Source: Duodenibacillus intestinigallinarum (GTDB taxonomy: Bacteria > Pseudomonadota > Gammaproteobacteria > Burkholderiales > Burkholderiaceae_F). From it: 64,000 bases of DNA. The notes under the pieces are model-generated. The model was not told where the DNA came from, ran no database searches, and saw only the letters and a program-made list of their open reading frames with translations. Of this stretch, positions 1 through 8,769 are shown piece by piece; the first letter of the stretch is position 1; each line of letters opens with the position of its first letter. The position numbers were made by a program, and so were the translations under genes. The DNA is taken from the NCBI GenBank assembly GCA_019117105.1, contig DXAH01000047.1:62001-126000 (forward strand), read 5' to 3'.

Positions 1-386
1 CCCATCGCGAATTCGTCGCAGTTGAGTTTGCCGAGTGTCACCATTCCGGCCGCATCAAGCTTCTTAACCACGGCAGCGTCGAAGGGACTCATATAGCCTT
101 CAAGCATGCGGCTTGCGGCGGTCGAGGCCCACTTGCGCGTCACGAAAATGTCCTTGTGCGCGATAGGAATACCGGTCAGGCGCGTGGCCGTGCCTTCGGC
201 GATGCGCTTGTCGGCCTCACGGGCCTGTTCAAGCGTCACTTCGGGACGGACATCCAAAAAGCAGTTCAGTTCTTTGTGCGCTTCGATACGGGCAAGATAG
301 TCCTGTGCCAGTTCGACGGCGCTTACTTCACGGGCGGCGAGCGCACGGGAAAGTTCCGCTACGGTGCGAAAAGTTGTCGATTGCAT
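1..386 (-). CDS. gatA: Aspartyl/glutamyl-tRNA amidotransferase subunit A, N-terminal part (cut by window edge)
   Basis: This is the amidase subunit of the cytoplasmic GatCAB complex, which converts mischarged Glu-tRNA(Gln) or Asp-tRNA(Asn) to Gln-tRNA or Asn-tRNA. Only about 128 N-terminal codons are visible and the gene runs off the left edge. The visible part has the amidase-signature opening: IPIAHKDIF with the catalytic lysine near residue 78, then the SPFDAAVVKKL and GKLNCDEFAMG stretches. The two catalytic serines lie outside the window. The ATG at 386 has an AAGAAGGA ribosome site about 8 bases upstream. It lies 18 bases downstream of gatC and is surely in the same transcript. A GatCAB operon implies indirect charging of Gln and/or Asn tRNA. 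Confidence 0.95.
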   Translation of the reverse strand, partial: MQSTTFRTVAELSRALAAREVSAVELAQDYLARIEAHKELNCFLDVRPEVTLEQAREADKRIAEGTATRLTGIPIAHKDIFVTRKWASTAASRMLEGYMSPFDAAVVKKLDAAGMVTLGKLNCDEFAM

Positions 387-404
387 TCTTCTGGAATCCT
401 TCTT

Positions 405-692
405 TTACTCGATAACCTGCGGCACGAGGAACAGACCTTTAAATTCTTCCGGGGCGTTCTTCATGTTTTCTTCGCGGTTGTTGCCAAAGACCACCTTGTC
501 TTCGCGCAAACGCTGCACACCGTCGTGCGGATGCATCATCGGCTCGACCCCTTCCGTGTCGACAGCCTGAATCCGTTCGATCATCTTGAAAATATCGTTC
601 AATTCGGCCTGCATGCGCTGAGCGGCTTCTTCGTTGATGCCGACGTGCGCAAGCTCCGCAATACGATAGACATCGTCCAAACCAAGGGACAT
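405..692 (-). CDS. gatC: Aspartyl/glutamyl-tRNA amidotransferase subunit C
   Basis: This is the small subunit that wraps around GatA and stabilises the GatCAB amidotransferase. The 95-residue length is typical. The recognisable parts are the N-terminal helix (IAELAHVGINEEAAQRMQAE), the central IFKMIERIQAVDTEGVEPM segment, and the C-terminal region with REDKV and PQVIE that is common in this family. It is the first gene of a leftward gatC-gatA unit. Its promoter should lie in the 207-base gap shared with the divergent rlpA gene, where I see AT-rich sequence but no convincing pair of hexamers. Confidence 0.95.
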   Translation of the reverse strand: MSLGLDDVYRIAELAHVGINEEAAQRMQAELNDIFKMIERIQAVDTEGVEPMMHPHDGVQRLREDKVVFGNNREENMKNAPEEFKGLFLVPQVIE

Positions 693-899
693 ACCTGTGC
701 TTCCTTCTTAGAGGGCGGAAAAAATTTTCAGTAAATGTGGAAATTTACCGCTTTTTCAAAGGTTTTTGTCGACTTGCACGCAAAGAACAGCAACAAAATT
801 GACTCCTATGCGTCGACTCGCGTCCTGAGAACAGAGCGCCGAGTGAGCTATAGTTGATTGATTGACTTCCTTCCGAGCCTTTTACGTTTGCGCTGATTC

Positions 900-2162
900 A
901 TGTCCAAGACGAAGCTTTTCCTGCAGGGCCTCACGCTCTTTGCGCTGGCACTTTCGGCCGGCTGCTCATCGTCGAACCCTAACGGCTACTACGAAAACGA
1001 CGGACCTCCCGGGCTTTTCCAAAAGAAGATTTTTCCCTGGGGCGGTAGCGAAGTAAAGCTCAAGGTCGAACAGCCCAACAAATGGGCCAATCGACCCTAC
1101 ACTGTCATGGGCAAGCGCTACTACCCAGTTACGGGTGACAAAGCAATGAATCAGGTCGGCACGGCAAGCTGGTACGGCAAGCAGTTCCACGGCAAGAAGA
1201 CGGCCATCGGCGAGGTTTACGATATGCACGCCATGACGGCGGCACACCCCACGATGGAGCTGCCGAGCTTTGCCAAGGTCACGAACCTGGAAAACGGTCG
1301 CTCAGTGATCGTGCGTGTCAACGACCGCGGCCCCTTCCTGCACGGCCGCATCATTGACTTGAGCTATGCAGCGGCCGTCAAGCTCGGCTACCAGAAAAAA
1401 GGCACGGCCCGCGTGCGAGTGGAACGCATCACGCGCCGCGATATTGCTGCGGGTCGGATTCCGTCCACAACGGCCGATAATGCCGTGCTCGTTGCATCAA
1501 GCTCCAAAAAGAGCACTACGGCTCCGGCTCAAACCCGCACGGCTTCAGCCGCTCCTCGCCAAACGCAGACGACCACCTATCGTCAGAGCACGACGCAGCT
1601 GACGCAAACCTATGAACCGGCACCAGCCCCGGCTGCCGAGCAAACGGTAACGCCCGCTGCAAAACCAGCTCCTATTCCGTCGGCTCAACCCCGTGCCGTT
1701 GCCGCCAATGAAGGCACTCTCGTCAGCGACACGACTGCGCACAACTCCAAATATGACGATCAGGTCTACGTGACGCTCTCCATTCCGGTCGAAAACACCG
1801 AGACGCCGCCCGAAGAACAGACGCCGGTTCAGAACGACGCAATGGGCGCGCTGATCGCTCAGCAGGAGACCGCGCCCGCTCAAGCTCCGGCCGAAGTATT
1901 GCCCTCCGCCATCCCCGCTGCTTCAACCGGATCTTGGTCCGTGCAGATCGGCGCCTACGGCGTGCAGGAAAATGCCAAGCAGGCTGCCGCCCACGCCGAA
2001 ATGATGCTTGCCTCGGTACAAAACGCTCAGGTGCGTGTGGTCGATACGGGCAAAGTGTGGAAAGTGTTGTCGGGCAATTTTGCGTCCAAGGACGAAGCCA
2101 GTCAATTCGCCCGTACCGTGACGCAGGCACTCGGCTCACCGGCTTTTGCCGTCGCGCAATAA
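900..2162 (+). CDS. rlpA: RlpA-like septal lytic transglycosylase lipoprotein with SPOR domain
   Basis: RlpA proteins are outer-membrane lipoproteins that cleave denuded peptidoglycan glycan strands at the septum. The 420-residue protein starts with a lipoprotein signal peptide ending in LSAGC (Cys near residue 22). A double-psi beta-barrel follows at about residues 80-175, with the conserved TASWYG, GEVYDMHAMTAAHPT and VNDRGPF segments that carry the family's acidic and His catalytic positions. Next is a long Ala/Pro/Thr/Gln-rich linker (about 185-340), then a C-terminal SPOR domain (about 345-420, beginning SWSVQIGAYG) that binds denuded glycan. It is divergent from gatC and followed after 13 bases by a small gene. 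Confidence 0.93.
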   Translation: MSKTKLFLQGLTLFALALSAGCSSSNPNGYYENDGPPGLFQKKIFPWGGSEVKLKVEQPNKWANRPYTVMGKRYYPVTGDKAMNQVGTASWYGKQFHGKKTAIGEVYDMHAMTAAHPTMELPSFAKVTNLENGRSVIVRVNDRGPFLHGRIIDLSYAAAVKLGYQKKGTARVRVERITRRDIAAGRIPSTTADNAVLVASSSKKSTTAPAQTRTASAAPRQTQTTTYRQSTTQLTQTYEPAPAPAAEQTVTPAAKPAPIPSAQPRAVAANEGTLVSDTTAHNSKYDDQVYVTLSIPVENTETPPEEQTPVQNDAMGALIAQQETAPAQAPAEVLPSAIPAASTGSWSVQIGAYGVQENAKQAAAHAEMMLASVQNAQVRVVDTGKVWKVLSGNFASKDEASQFARTVTQALGSPAFAVAQ

Positions 2163-2175
2163 CAAAGGAAACGAT

Positions 2176-2430
2176 ATGAGACGCGACCTTGTGGTTCAGG
2201 TCATCGTACAGTACGACGACTTTTGGGAAAACTTCGCCACGCCTTTTGAAGCCGAAAGCTTCATCAACAGCAATCTCGATGAACTCGATCTGCCGGTAAT
2301 GGTTCGCCTCGAAGACATGAAAGGCAACGTCAAGTGGTACTACGACCTCGTCGAGGACGAAGGCGGCGTCTACCGCCTGGTCGATCGCGAGTGCGAGTCA
2401 CCGCACCTCATCCGCGTGGGCTCCAACTGA
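2176..2430 (+). CDS. Small acidic hypothetical protein (84 residues)
   Basis: I do not recognise this family. The protein begins MRRDLVVQVIVQYDDFWENF. It is short, soluble and rich in Asp and Glu (VRLEDMKGNVKWYYDLVEDEGG), and it lacks a signal peptide, membrane segments or cysteine pairs apart from one Cys. The ATG at 2176 is chosen because AAAGGA sits 6-7 bases upstream; an upstream in-frame ATG at 2146 lies inside rlpA and lacks a ribosome site. Codon use matches its neighbours, so it is probably real. The 13-base spacing after rlpA suggests co-transcription, but no function follows from that. Confidence 0.7.
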   Translation: MRRDLVVQVIVQYDDFWENFATPFEAESFINSNLDELDLPVMVRLEDMKGNVKWYYDLVEDEGGVYRLVDRECESPHLIRVGSN

Positions 2431-2433
2431 AAA

Positions 2434-2453
2434 CGGGACGCCCGTGCGTCCCG
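2434..2453 (-). terminator. Terminator hairpin between convergent small gene and ilvA
   Basis: There is a perfect 8-base stem (CGGGACGC / GCGTCCCG) with a 4-base loop. Read leftward, it is followed by TTTT just inside the end of the small upstream gene, so it fits best as the ilvA terminator. It may also stop the rlpA transcript. Confidence 0.7.
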
Positions 2454-2475
2454 CCCTCGTTGTCAGTTTGACCTG

Positions 2476-4017
2476 TCAGCTTAAGAAGAACCGGCAGGCC
2501 GGATTGTCCGTCTCATCCCAATAGCGATAGCCGAGCGTCTTTAGGAACTGCTCAAAGAGCTCGTTGTCCTGAGGCGGCACCTGGATGCCGGCAAAGACAC
2601 GTCCGAAGTCCGCACCGTTATTGCGGTAGTGGAACAAGGAAATATTCCACTGCGGCGCAAGAGACGTCAGGAACTTCATCAATGCGCCCGGTCGCTCAGG
2701 AAATTCAAAGCGATAGAGCTTTTCGTTGACGGCCAGTTTGCTGTGTCCGCCCACCATATGGCGCAAGTGCAGTTTCGCCAATTCGTCGTGCGAGAGATTG
2801 AGCGCCGGGAATCCTTCGGTTTTGAGCGCCTTTTCGATTTCTTCCACGTCGTTGGCATTGGTTGTCTGCACGCCCACGAAAATGTAGGCGTCCGTGTTGT
2901 CGCTCATGCGATAGTTGAATTCGGTCACGGCGCGGTTGCCGAGAAGTCCGCACAGACGGCGGAAAGAGCCTCGCTCTTCGGGAATCGTTACGGCGAACAC
3001 AGCTTCGCGGTCTTCGCCGAACTCAGCGCGTTCGCAAACAAAGCGCAAGCGATCGAAGTTCATGTTGGCGCCGGACGTGATCGCCACCAACGTCTTGTTG
3101 GTCACGCCCTCTCGGCGAGCCCAGGCCTTGAGACCAGCAAGCGACAACGCACCCGATGGTTCCACGATCGATCGCGTGTCTTCAAAAACGTCCTTGATGG
3201 CCGCACAGATTTCATCGCTATTGACCAGGACAATGCCGTCGAGGTTTTCGCGGCACAAGCGAAGCGTTTCGTCGCCCACTCGCTTGACGGCCGTACCGTC
3301 GCTAAAAAGACCCACGTCGTCGAGCGCAATGTTTTCACCGGCTTTAAACGAGCGATCCATAGCGTCGGAATCGACAGTTTCCACGCCGAAAACCTTGATT
3401 TCCGGATAAATGGCCTTGATATAGGTCGCCACGCCTGCCGCAAGACCGCCCCCGCCGATCTGAACAAAGATCGCGTCGGGACGCGTGCCGTCGGAGGGCT
3501 GATACTGGCGCAGGATTTCCATGCCGATCGTACCTTGACCCGCAATCACGTACGGATCATCGAACGGATGCACAAAGGTGAGTCCCTCTTCGACCTGCAT
3601 CTTGACGGCATGCGCAGCCGCATCCGAAAAGCTTTCTCCAACGAGCACCACCTCGCCGCCCAGATTGCGGACAGCCTCCACTTTGAGCGCAGGTGCCGTC
3701 ACCGGCATCACGATCACCGCGCGGCAGCCCAGGCGCCGAGCCGCCAGAGCCACACCCTGCGCGTGATTGCCCGCGGAAGCGCAAATCACGCCGCGAGCGC
3801 GCTCTTCGGCGCTCAAATGCACCATCTTGTTGAAAGCGCCGCGAAGTTTGAAAGAAAACACCGGCTGCGTGTCTTCGCGCTTCAAAAGCACTTTGTTGCC
3901 GATTCTCAGCGAAAGCCGTTTGGCTTCATCAAGCGGCGTTTCACGCGCCACATCGTATACGCGGGCCGTGAGGATTTTGCGCAGATACTCCTGGCGATCC
4001 AATTCTGTCTGTGTCAT
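2476..4017 (-). CDS. ilvA: Threonine ammonia-lyase, biosynthetic
   Basis: This PLP enzyme deaminates threonine to 2-oxobutyrate, the first committed step to isoleucine. The 513-residue length matches the biosynthetic form (E. coli IlvA is 514). The PLP lysine lies in FSFKLRGAF (near residue 60), the phosphate-binding glycine loop is GGGGLAAG, and the SAGNHAQGVA substrate loop is present. Two C-terminal ACT-like regulatory domains start at about residues 335 and 430 (RGSFRRLCGLLG and RPGALMKFL), so feedback inhibition by isoleucine is expected. The ATG at 4017 is chosen because homology starts there; an earlier in-frame start would add 38 unrelated residues. It is a single gene with its own terminator. 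Confidence 0.95.
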   Translation of the reverse strand: MTQTELDRQEYLRKILTARVYDVARETPLDEAKRLSLRIGNKVLLKREDTQPVFSFKLRGAFNKMVHLSAEERARGVICASAGNHAQGVALAARRLGCRAVIVMPVTAPALKVEAVRNLGGEVVLVGESFSDAAAHAVKMQVEEGLTFVHPFDDPYVIAGQGTIGMEILRQYQPSDGTRPDAIFVQIGGGGLAAGVATYIKAIYPEIKVFGVETVDSDAMDRSFKAGENIALDDVGLFSDGTAVKRVGDETLRLCRENLDGIVLVNSDEICAAIKDVFEDTRSIVEPSGALSLAGLKAWARREGVTNKTLVAITSGANMNFDRLRFVCERAEFGEDREAVFAVTIPEERGSFRRLCGLLGNRAVTEFNYRMSDNTDAYIFVGVQTTNANDVEEIEKALKTEGFPALNLSHDELAKLHLRHMVGGHSKLAVNEKLYRFEFPERPGALMKFLTSLAPQWNISLFHYRNNGADFGRVFAGIQVPPQDNELFEQFLKTLGYRYWDETDNPACRFFLS

Positions 4018-4299
4018 GCCTATCCCTGTTTTTTGTTTGTTTTTATTCGCTTCTGACAAAGCGTCCTTCAATATACGACTGTTTTTTGCTTTTTGCCGCA
4101 CCGCATCATTCGGCTTTTTGCTCAAAACCACCGCTTTTCCGCAACCGTTTGTTGCGTTTCCTAGTCACTCTTCTTTAGCGAACAATCGACGTCAGCCTAT
4201 ACAATGGGAGAACTTATTATCTTTTCTGCGCCCTTTGTCAGACGGCCGTACCCCGGGATAATTCCGGCCGCCCTCCAAGGGCCCTCCGAGAACAGCCTC

Positions 4300-7200
4300 A
4301 TGCAAATCGAAAACAGCGCGGCAGGCATCGAAGCCAAACCCGACGCCGTCGAACGCATCCGCGAAATTCCGTACAACTACACCTCGTTTTCCGATCGAGA
4401 GATCGTATGGCGTCTGCTGGGCAAGGAAGCCGCCGTCATTCTCGATGAATTGCGTGACGAGCGCCGCACGGGCCGCAGCGCCCGCATGCTTTTTGAGGTG
4501 CTGGGCGACATCTGGGTCGTCAACCGCAATCCGTATCTGCAGGAAGACCTCCTGAAAAACGCCTCTCGCCGCAAACTTCTCATCGAAGCGCTTGAACACC
4601 GACTGCGCGAAATGGACAAGCGCCGTAATCCGTCGGCTGCCGAACGCGACGTCAAGGTGCAAAAGCTCATGGCTGCCGCCTATAAGGCTGTGCGCAAATT
4701 CGAGTCGAGCTTCGAGCGCACCAAAGCGCTGAGAGCCCGCTTTAAGCGCGCGCTCAAAAACTGTACGGCAGCCGACAACATTCGTTTCGATCCCTTCATG
4801 CGCGCCGCGCACGTCACAGACGCCACGGACTTGCGTATCGAATATCCGTTCGTGGTGATCACACCCGACAGCGAAAAGGAAATTCCGTCGCTCGTGCGCA
4901 CCTGCATTCAGCTCGGTCTGGTGATCATTCCGCGCGGAGGCGGCACCGGTTACACGGGCGGTGCCGTGCCGATGACTGAAATGAGCGCGGTAATCAACAC
5001 CGAAAAACTCGATTCGATCAGCCGTGCACATCAGGTGCATCTACCCGAATGCTCGCTGGGCCTGGTCCCTGTGATCGACACGGGCAGCGGCGCCGTGACG
5101 CGCCGCGTGACCGAAGCCGCCGCGCTTGACGACTACATTTTCTCCGTGGATCCGGCCAGTGCCGACAGCTCCACCGTCGGGGGCAACATCGCGGAAAATT
5201 CCGGCGGCAAGAAGGCTGTGCTCTGGGGCACGGCCGTCGACAATATCGCCAGCTACCGCATGGTCACAGCCGACGGCAATTGGATGGAAGTCGAGCGCCT
5301 GGATCACACCTGCAGCAAGATTTCACCCCAAGCTGACGTCCGTTGGCGCATCACCGTCAAGGACGGCCGCACGGCCGACCCTGAAAAAGCACGCGTGTTA
5401 AGCACTCGCGATCTTGTCACCCCCGGCAGCATCTACCGCCGCAAAGGTCTCGGCAAGGATGTCACCAACAAGTTCCTTGGCGGGCTGCCTGCGGTTCAAA
5501 AGGAAGGCACCGACGGCATCATTACTTCGGCGCGCTGGATTCTGCACAAGATGCCGCCCCTGACTTACACGGTCTGTCTGGAATTTTTCGGCGCTGCCAC
5601 GCTTGCGGGCAAAGCAATTTTGGAAATTTCCAACTTGCTCGGCAACGGCTACAAAGGTTGTATGCTCGCCGGCCTCGAACACCTTGACGACCGCTATCTG
5701 AAAGCGGTTCACTATCCGGTCAAGAGTAAGCGCGGAGACTATCCCAAGATGGTGATTGTGGGCGACATCGTCGGCAGCGACGAAGCCGCTCTCGAAGAAG
5801 CCGTCGGCCGCGTAATCGACCTTTGCACCAAGGTCAACGGCGAAGGTTTTATCGCCAAAACACCCGAAGCGCGCTTTGCCTTCTGGCACGAACGCAGCAA
5901 GACGGCGGCCATCAGCGCACACACCAACGCCTTCAAGCTCAACGAAGACGTGGTGATTCCGCTCGACAAGATCGGCGAATACACGCTCGGCTGCGAAACG
6001 TTCAACATCGAGTGCTCGATCGACAACAAGCTTGAAATGCTTGATGCGCTCGAAAACTATCTGCACGGCTACATTTCGCTTGGTAAACCTTCGCTGACGG
6101 CGGGCGTTCCTAAGGAACTTCTGTTGGAAGCCACCGTTCCGCAGGCGCTCAAACTGGTGCAGTCCGTCCGCGCACGCTGGCTTTACCTGCGCCATCACTT
6201 CGACGACAAGGTTAGCGAACAAACCGAAAAGCTTGCCGCTTTGGGGCTCACGCTGCCTGCCGCCGTGCTGCGCAAATACCGCAGCAAAACGGTCTTTGAC
6301 CTCATTTACGACCGCACGGTACGCGTGTCCTGGAAAAAAGAGGTGCGCGCCGAACTCTTTCAGATCTTCCCAGGCGACGCCTTTGAAAAAGTACGCGCCG
6401 AAATTGACGCCATTCACGCCCGCGTACTGCGCGGACGCGTGTTCATTGCGCTGCACATGCACGCCGGTGACGGCAACGTGCACACCAACGTGCCGCTTAA
6501 CTCCGACAACCAACGCATGATGCAAAAGGGCGTCGAAGCCGTTCACCGCGTCATGGCTCTGGCCAAGTCTTTGGGTGGAGTCATCAGCGGCGAACACGGC
6601 ATCGGGCTCACCAAGATCGAATTTCTGGATTCCGAAAAACTCGTACCCTACACTGAGTATGTGCATCAGGTGGATCCGCAGCGGCACTTCAACCGCGGCA
6701 AGCTGTCCAAAGACATTGATCTGCGGATGCTCTACACACCGAGCTTTAACCTGCTCGGCGCTGAATCGCTCATCATGCAGCAGACGCAGGTCAAGGAGAT
6801 TAGCGACGCCATCAAGAACTGCCTGCGCTGCGGCAAGTGCAAATCCAAGTGCACGACACACGTGCCGCGCGCAAGCCTTCTGTTCTCGCCGCGCAACAAG
6901 ATCATCGCTACAAGTCTGCTGATCGAGGCGATTCTCTACGAAAGCCAGACGCGCCGCGGTTTGTCCGACCTGCATCTCGAAGCACTCGAGGATCTTGCCG
7001 ACCACTGCACATTGTGCATGAAGTGCCGCACTCCCTGCCCCGTCAAGATCAACTTCGGCGAAGTGACTATCCTGTTGCGTGCCCTTCTGGAGCGCTCCGG
7101 CAAAGCTTCCATGCCGATGGCCAAACGCGCCGGCATGAAGTTCCTGGAACTGAGCAATCCGCGCACAGTGGAGTGGGCCCGTAAAGGTCTCGTCAACATG

Positions 7201-8226
7201 GGCTTTAAGGCCGAACGCATGGCGCACGACATGCTCGCCGCCGCGGCACGTGCGCAATTGAGTCATCCGACGCACACGATCGGCAGACCCGGTATCGTCG
7301 AGCAGACCGTCACGCTCGTCAACCGCAAGCTGCCCTCGCCACGCATGAAACAAACCATGCGGGCCGTGCTGGGCATCACCGACTCAGCCGTTGCGCCCAT
7401 CATCCGCAAGCCACAGGCAAAGGATGCCGAGGCCGTCTTCTACTTCCCGGGATGCGGCAACGAACGTCTCTACCCGGAAGTGTCCCTGGCTGTGTTGGCG
7501 CTTCTGTACGAAGCCGGTGTGCAAACAGTGCTTCCGCCCAAATTCATGTGCTGCGGCTATCCGCAGCGCGGCGCAGGCGAACTCGCCAAGGCCGACGCCA
7601 TCGTCACGGCCAACCGCGTGCTCTTTCACCGTCTGGCCAATACGCTCAACTATCTGGACATCAAAACCGTCCTCATTTCCTGCGGCACCTGCCTCAAGCA
7701 GCTCAAGGACTACCATTTCGAAGAAATTTTCCCAGGCTGCCGCCTGATGGATGTTCACGAATACCTGCTGGAAAAAGGTATGAGCGTCACCGGTGCCGAC
7801 AACGTGCGCTACATGTACCACGATCCGTGCCATACGCCGTTTGCAGCGCCCGTTCCGGTCAAAACGGTCAATGCTATTTTGCACCCGGCCGACGGCAGTA
7901 CCGTGCTGCAGACCGACACCTGCTGCGGCGAATCGGGCACCTTTGCCGTCGCGCGTCCGGACATCGCCACCCAAGTACGTTTCAAAAAAGAGGAGAACAT
8001 TCTCAAGGTAAAGAACGTGCTGTGCGCACAGCGTGACCGCAGCGCCGTCAAAATTCTCACGACGTGTCCGGGATGTCTGCAAGGCATCAGCCGCTATTCG
8101 GACTCAACCGGCACGCAGGCCGAGTTCCTCGCGGTGGAATTGGTTCAACTCAAACTCGGCAGTCAGTGGCTGTCTCGTTTCGTGACTCAGGTCACCGCCG
8201 AAGGCATCGAGCGCGTTCTCGTTTAG
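4300..8226 (+). CDS. Large FAD-linked oxidase / iron-sulfur / CCG-domain fusion (DUF3683 type)
   Basis: This 1308-residue cytoplasmic or membrane-associated dehydrogenase resembles D-lactate/glycolate dehydrogenases in which the FAD and Fe-S subunits have been fused. In order it has a DUF3683-like N-terminus (about 20-130), an FAD-binding-4 domain with PRGGGTGYTGGAVP near 209-223, an FAD-oxidase C-terminal domain containing HMHAGDGNVHTNVP (about 720) and GEHGIGLTK, two ferredoxin-like 4Fe-4S motifs (CLRCGKCKSKC near 841 and CTLCMKCRTPC near 902), and two CCG-type cysteine-rich modules (CCGYPQRG, CGTCLKQL, CCGESGTF, CPGCLQG, about 1080-1260). The ATG at 4300 opens the homologous region. The substrate is likely a 2-hydroxy acid, with electrons passed to quinone, but the sequence does not show which one. 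It stands alone. Confidence 0.9.
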   Translation: MQIENSAAGIEAKPDAVERIREIPYNYTSFSDREIVWRLLGKEAAVILDELRDERRTGRSARMLFEVLGDIWVVNRNPYLQEDLLKNASRRKLLIEALEHRLREMDKRRNPSAAERDVKVQKLMAAAYKAVRKFESSFERTKALRARFKRALKNCTAADNIRFDPFMRAAHVTDATDLRIEYPFVVITPDSEKEIPSLVRTCIQLGLVIIPRGGGTGYTGGAVPMTEMSAVINTEKLDSISRAHQVHLPECSLGLVPVIDTGSGAVTRRVTEAAALDDYIFSVDPASADSSTVGGNIAENSGGKKAVLWGTAVDNIASYRMVTADGNWMEVERLDHTCSKISPQADVRWRITVKDGRTADPEKARVLSTRDLVTPGSIYRRKGLGKDVTNKFLGGLPAVQKEGTDGIITSARWILHKMPPLTYTVCLEFFGAATLAGKAILEISNLLGNGYKGCMLAGLEHLDDRYLKAVHYPVKSKRGDYPKMVIVGDIVGSDEAALEEAVGRVIDLCTKVNGEGFIAKTPEARFAFWHERSKTAAISAHTNAFKLNEDVVIPLDKIGEYTLGCETFNIECSIDNKLEMLDALENYLHGYISLGKPSLTAGVPKELLLEATVPQALKLVQSVRARWLYLRHHFDDKVSEQTEKLAALGLTLPAAVLRKYRSKTVFDLIYDRTVRVSWKKEVRAELFQIFPGDAFEKVRAEIDAIHARVLRGRVFIALHMHAGDGNVHTNVPLNSDNQRMMQKGVEAVHRVMALAKSLGGVISGEHGIGLTKIEFLDSEKLVPYTEYVHQVDPQRHFNRGKLSKDIDLRMLYTPSFNLLGAESLIMQQTQVKEISDAIKNCLRCGKCKSKCTTHVPRASLLFSPRNKIIATSLLIEAILYESQTRRGLSDLHLEALEDLADHCTLCMKCRTPCPVKINFGEVTILLRALLERSGKASMPMAKRAGMKFLELSNPRTVEWARKGLVNMGFKAERMAHDMLAAAARAQLSHPTHTIGRPGIVEQTVTLVNRKLPSPRMKQTMRAVLGITDSAVAPIIRKPQAKDAEAVFYFPGCGNERLYPEVSLAVLALLYEAGVQTVLPPKFMCCGYPQRGAGELAKADAIVTANRVLFHRLANTLNYLDIKTVLISCGTCLKQLKDYHFEEIFPGCRLMDVHEYLLEKGMSVTGADNVRYMYHDPCHTPFAAPVPVKTVNAILHPADGSTVLQTDTCCGESGTFAVARPDIATQVRFKKEENILKVKNVLCAQRDRSAVKILTTCPGCLQGISRYSDSTGTQAEFLAVELVQLKLGSQWLSRFVTQVTAEGIERVLV

Positions 8227-8248
8227 AATTGCCCTCCTTTATCTCTGC

Positions 8249-8266
8249 GGGCTCCTTGCGGAGCCC
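8249..8266 (+). terminator. Strong hairpin between oxidoreductase and HIT gene
   Basis: A perfect 7-base stem (GGGCTCC / GGAGCCC) with a TTGC loop lies 22 bases after the oxidoreductase stop and 11 bases before the next ATG. There is no T-tract after it, so it is either a weak terminator or a 5' leader structure of the HIT gene. Confidence 0.5.
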
Positions 8267-8277
8267 GACTCGACACT

Positions 8278-8724
8278 ATGGTAAACGACTGTCCTCTTTG
8301 TAATCCTGTTGACGAACGCGTGATTTGGCGCGGAAAACTCGTTCGAGTCATTGACGCGTCCGACGATGACCTGCCCGGATTTGTGCGCGTGATCGTCAAG
8401 CGCCATGCCGCCGAAATGGTGGATCTGACTGCGGAAGAATCCGCAATGGTAAGAAAAGCCGTTCGTCTGTGCGAACTGTGCATGCTCGAGACCATGCACC
8501 CGGACAAGATCAATCTGGCCAGTCTCGGCAATATGGTGCCGCACGTGCACTGGCACGTGATCGCTCGCTACAAGGATGACGCCTTCTTCCCGGACTCCAT
8601 CTGGTCACCGCGTCGCCGCACCTGTCCTGAGGAAGTGCTCGAAGAGCGCCGCGCCAAAGCAAAGATCATGCTTGAAAAGCTTCCCTCTTTGCTGACGTCG
8701 CTTGAAAAAATCTGTCCAGAATAA
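8278..8724 (+). CDS. HIT-family (histidine triad) hydrolase
   Basis: HIT proteins hydrolyse or transfer nucleoside phosphates through a His-x-His-x-His active site. This 148-residue protein has the triad as HVHWHVI (His 89, 91, 93), preceded by the helix that positions it and by the family-typical N-terminal CPLC pair, which can bind zinc. The C-terminal region after DSIWSP is charged and probably helical. No Shine-Dalgarno sequence is visible before the ATG, and a stable hairpin ends 11 bases upstream. It is followed by a terminator and a convergent gene. The substrate is unknown. Confidence 0.88.
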   Translation: MVNDCPLCNPVDERVIWRGKLVRVIDASDDDLPGFVRVIVKRHAAEMVDLTAEESAMVRKAVRLCELCMLETMHPDKINLASLGNMVPHVHWHVIARYKDDAFFPDSIWSPRRRTCPEEVLEERRAKAKIMLEKLPSLLTSLEKICPE

Positions 8725-8733
8725 AAGAGACGC

Positions 8734-8769
8734 AACGGTTCGGAACTCAGTTTCCGGACCGTTTTCATT
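8734..8769 (+). terminator. Rho-independent terminator of the HIT gene
   Basis: The stem pairs AACGGTTCGGAA with TTCCGGACCGTT (one G-U) around a short loop, followed by TTTTCATTT. The T-tract overlaps the stop codon of the convergent SPOR-like gene. Confidence 0.8.

Noticed and set aside
5398..7353. 651-codon antisense frame in the FAD oxidoreductase
   Set aside because: Shadow of a certain gene with all motifs on the plus strand.
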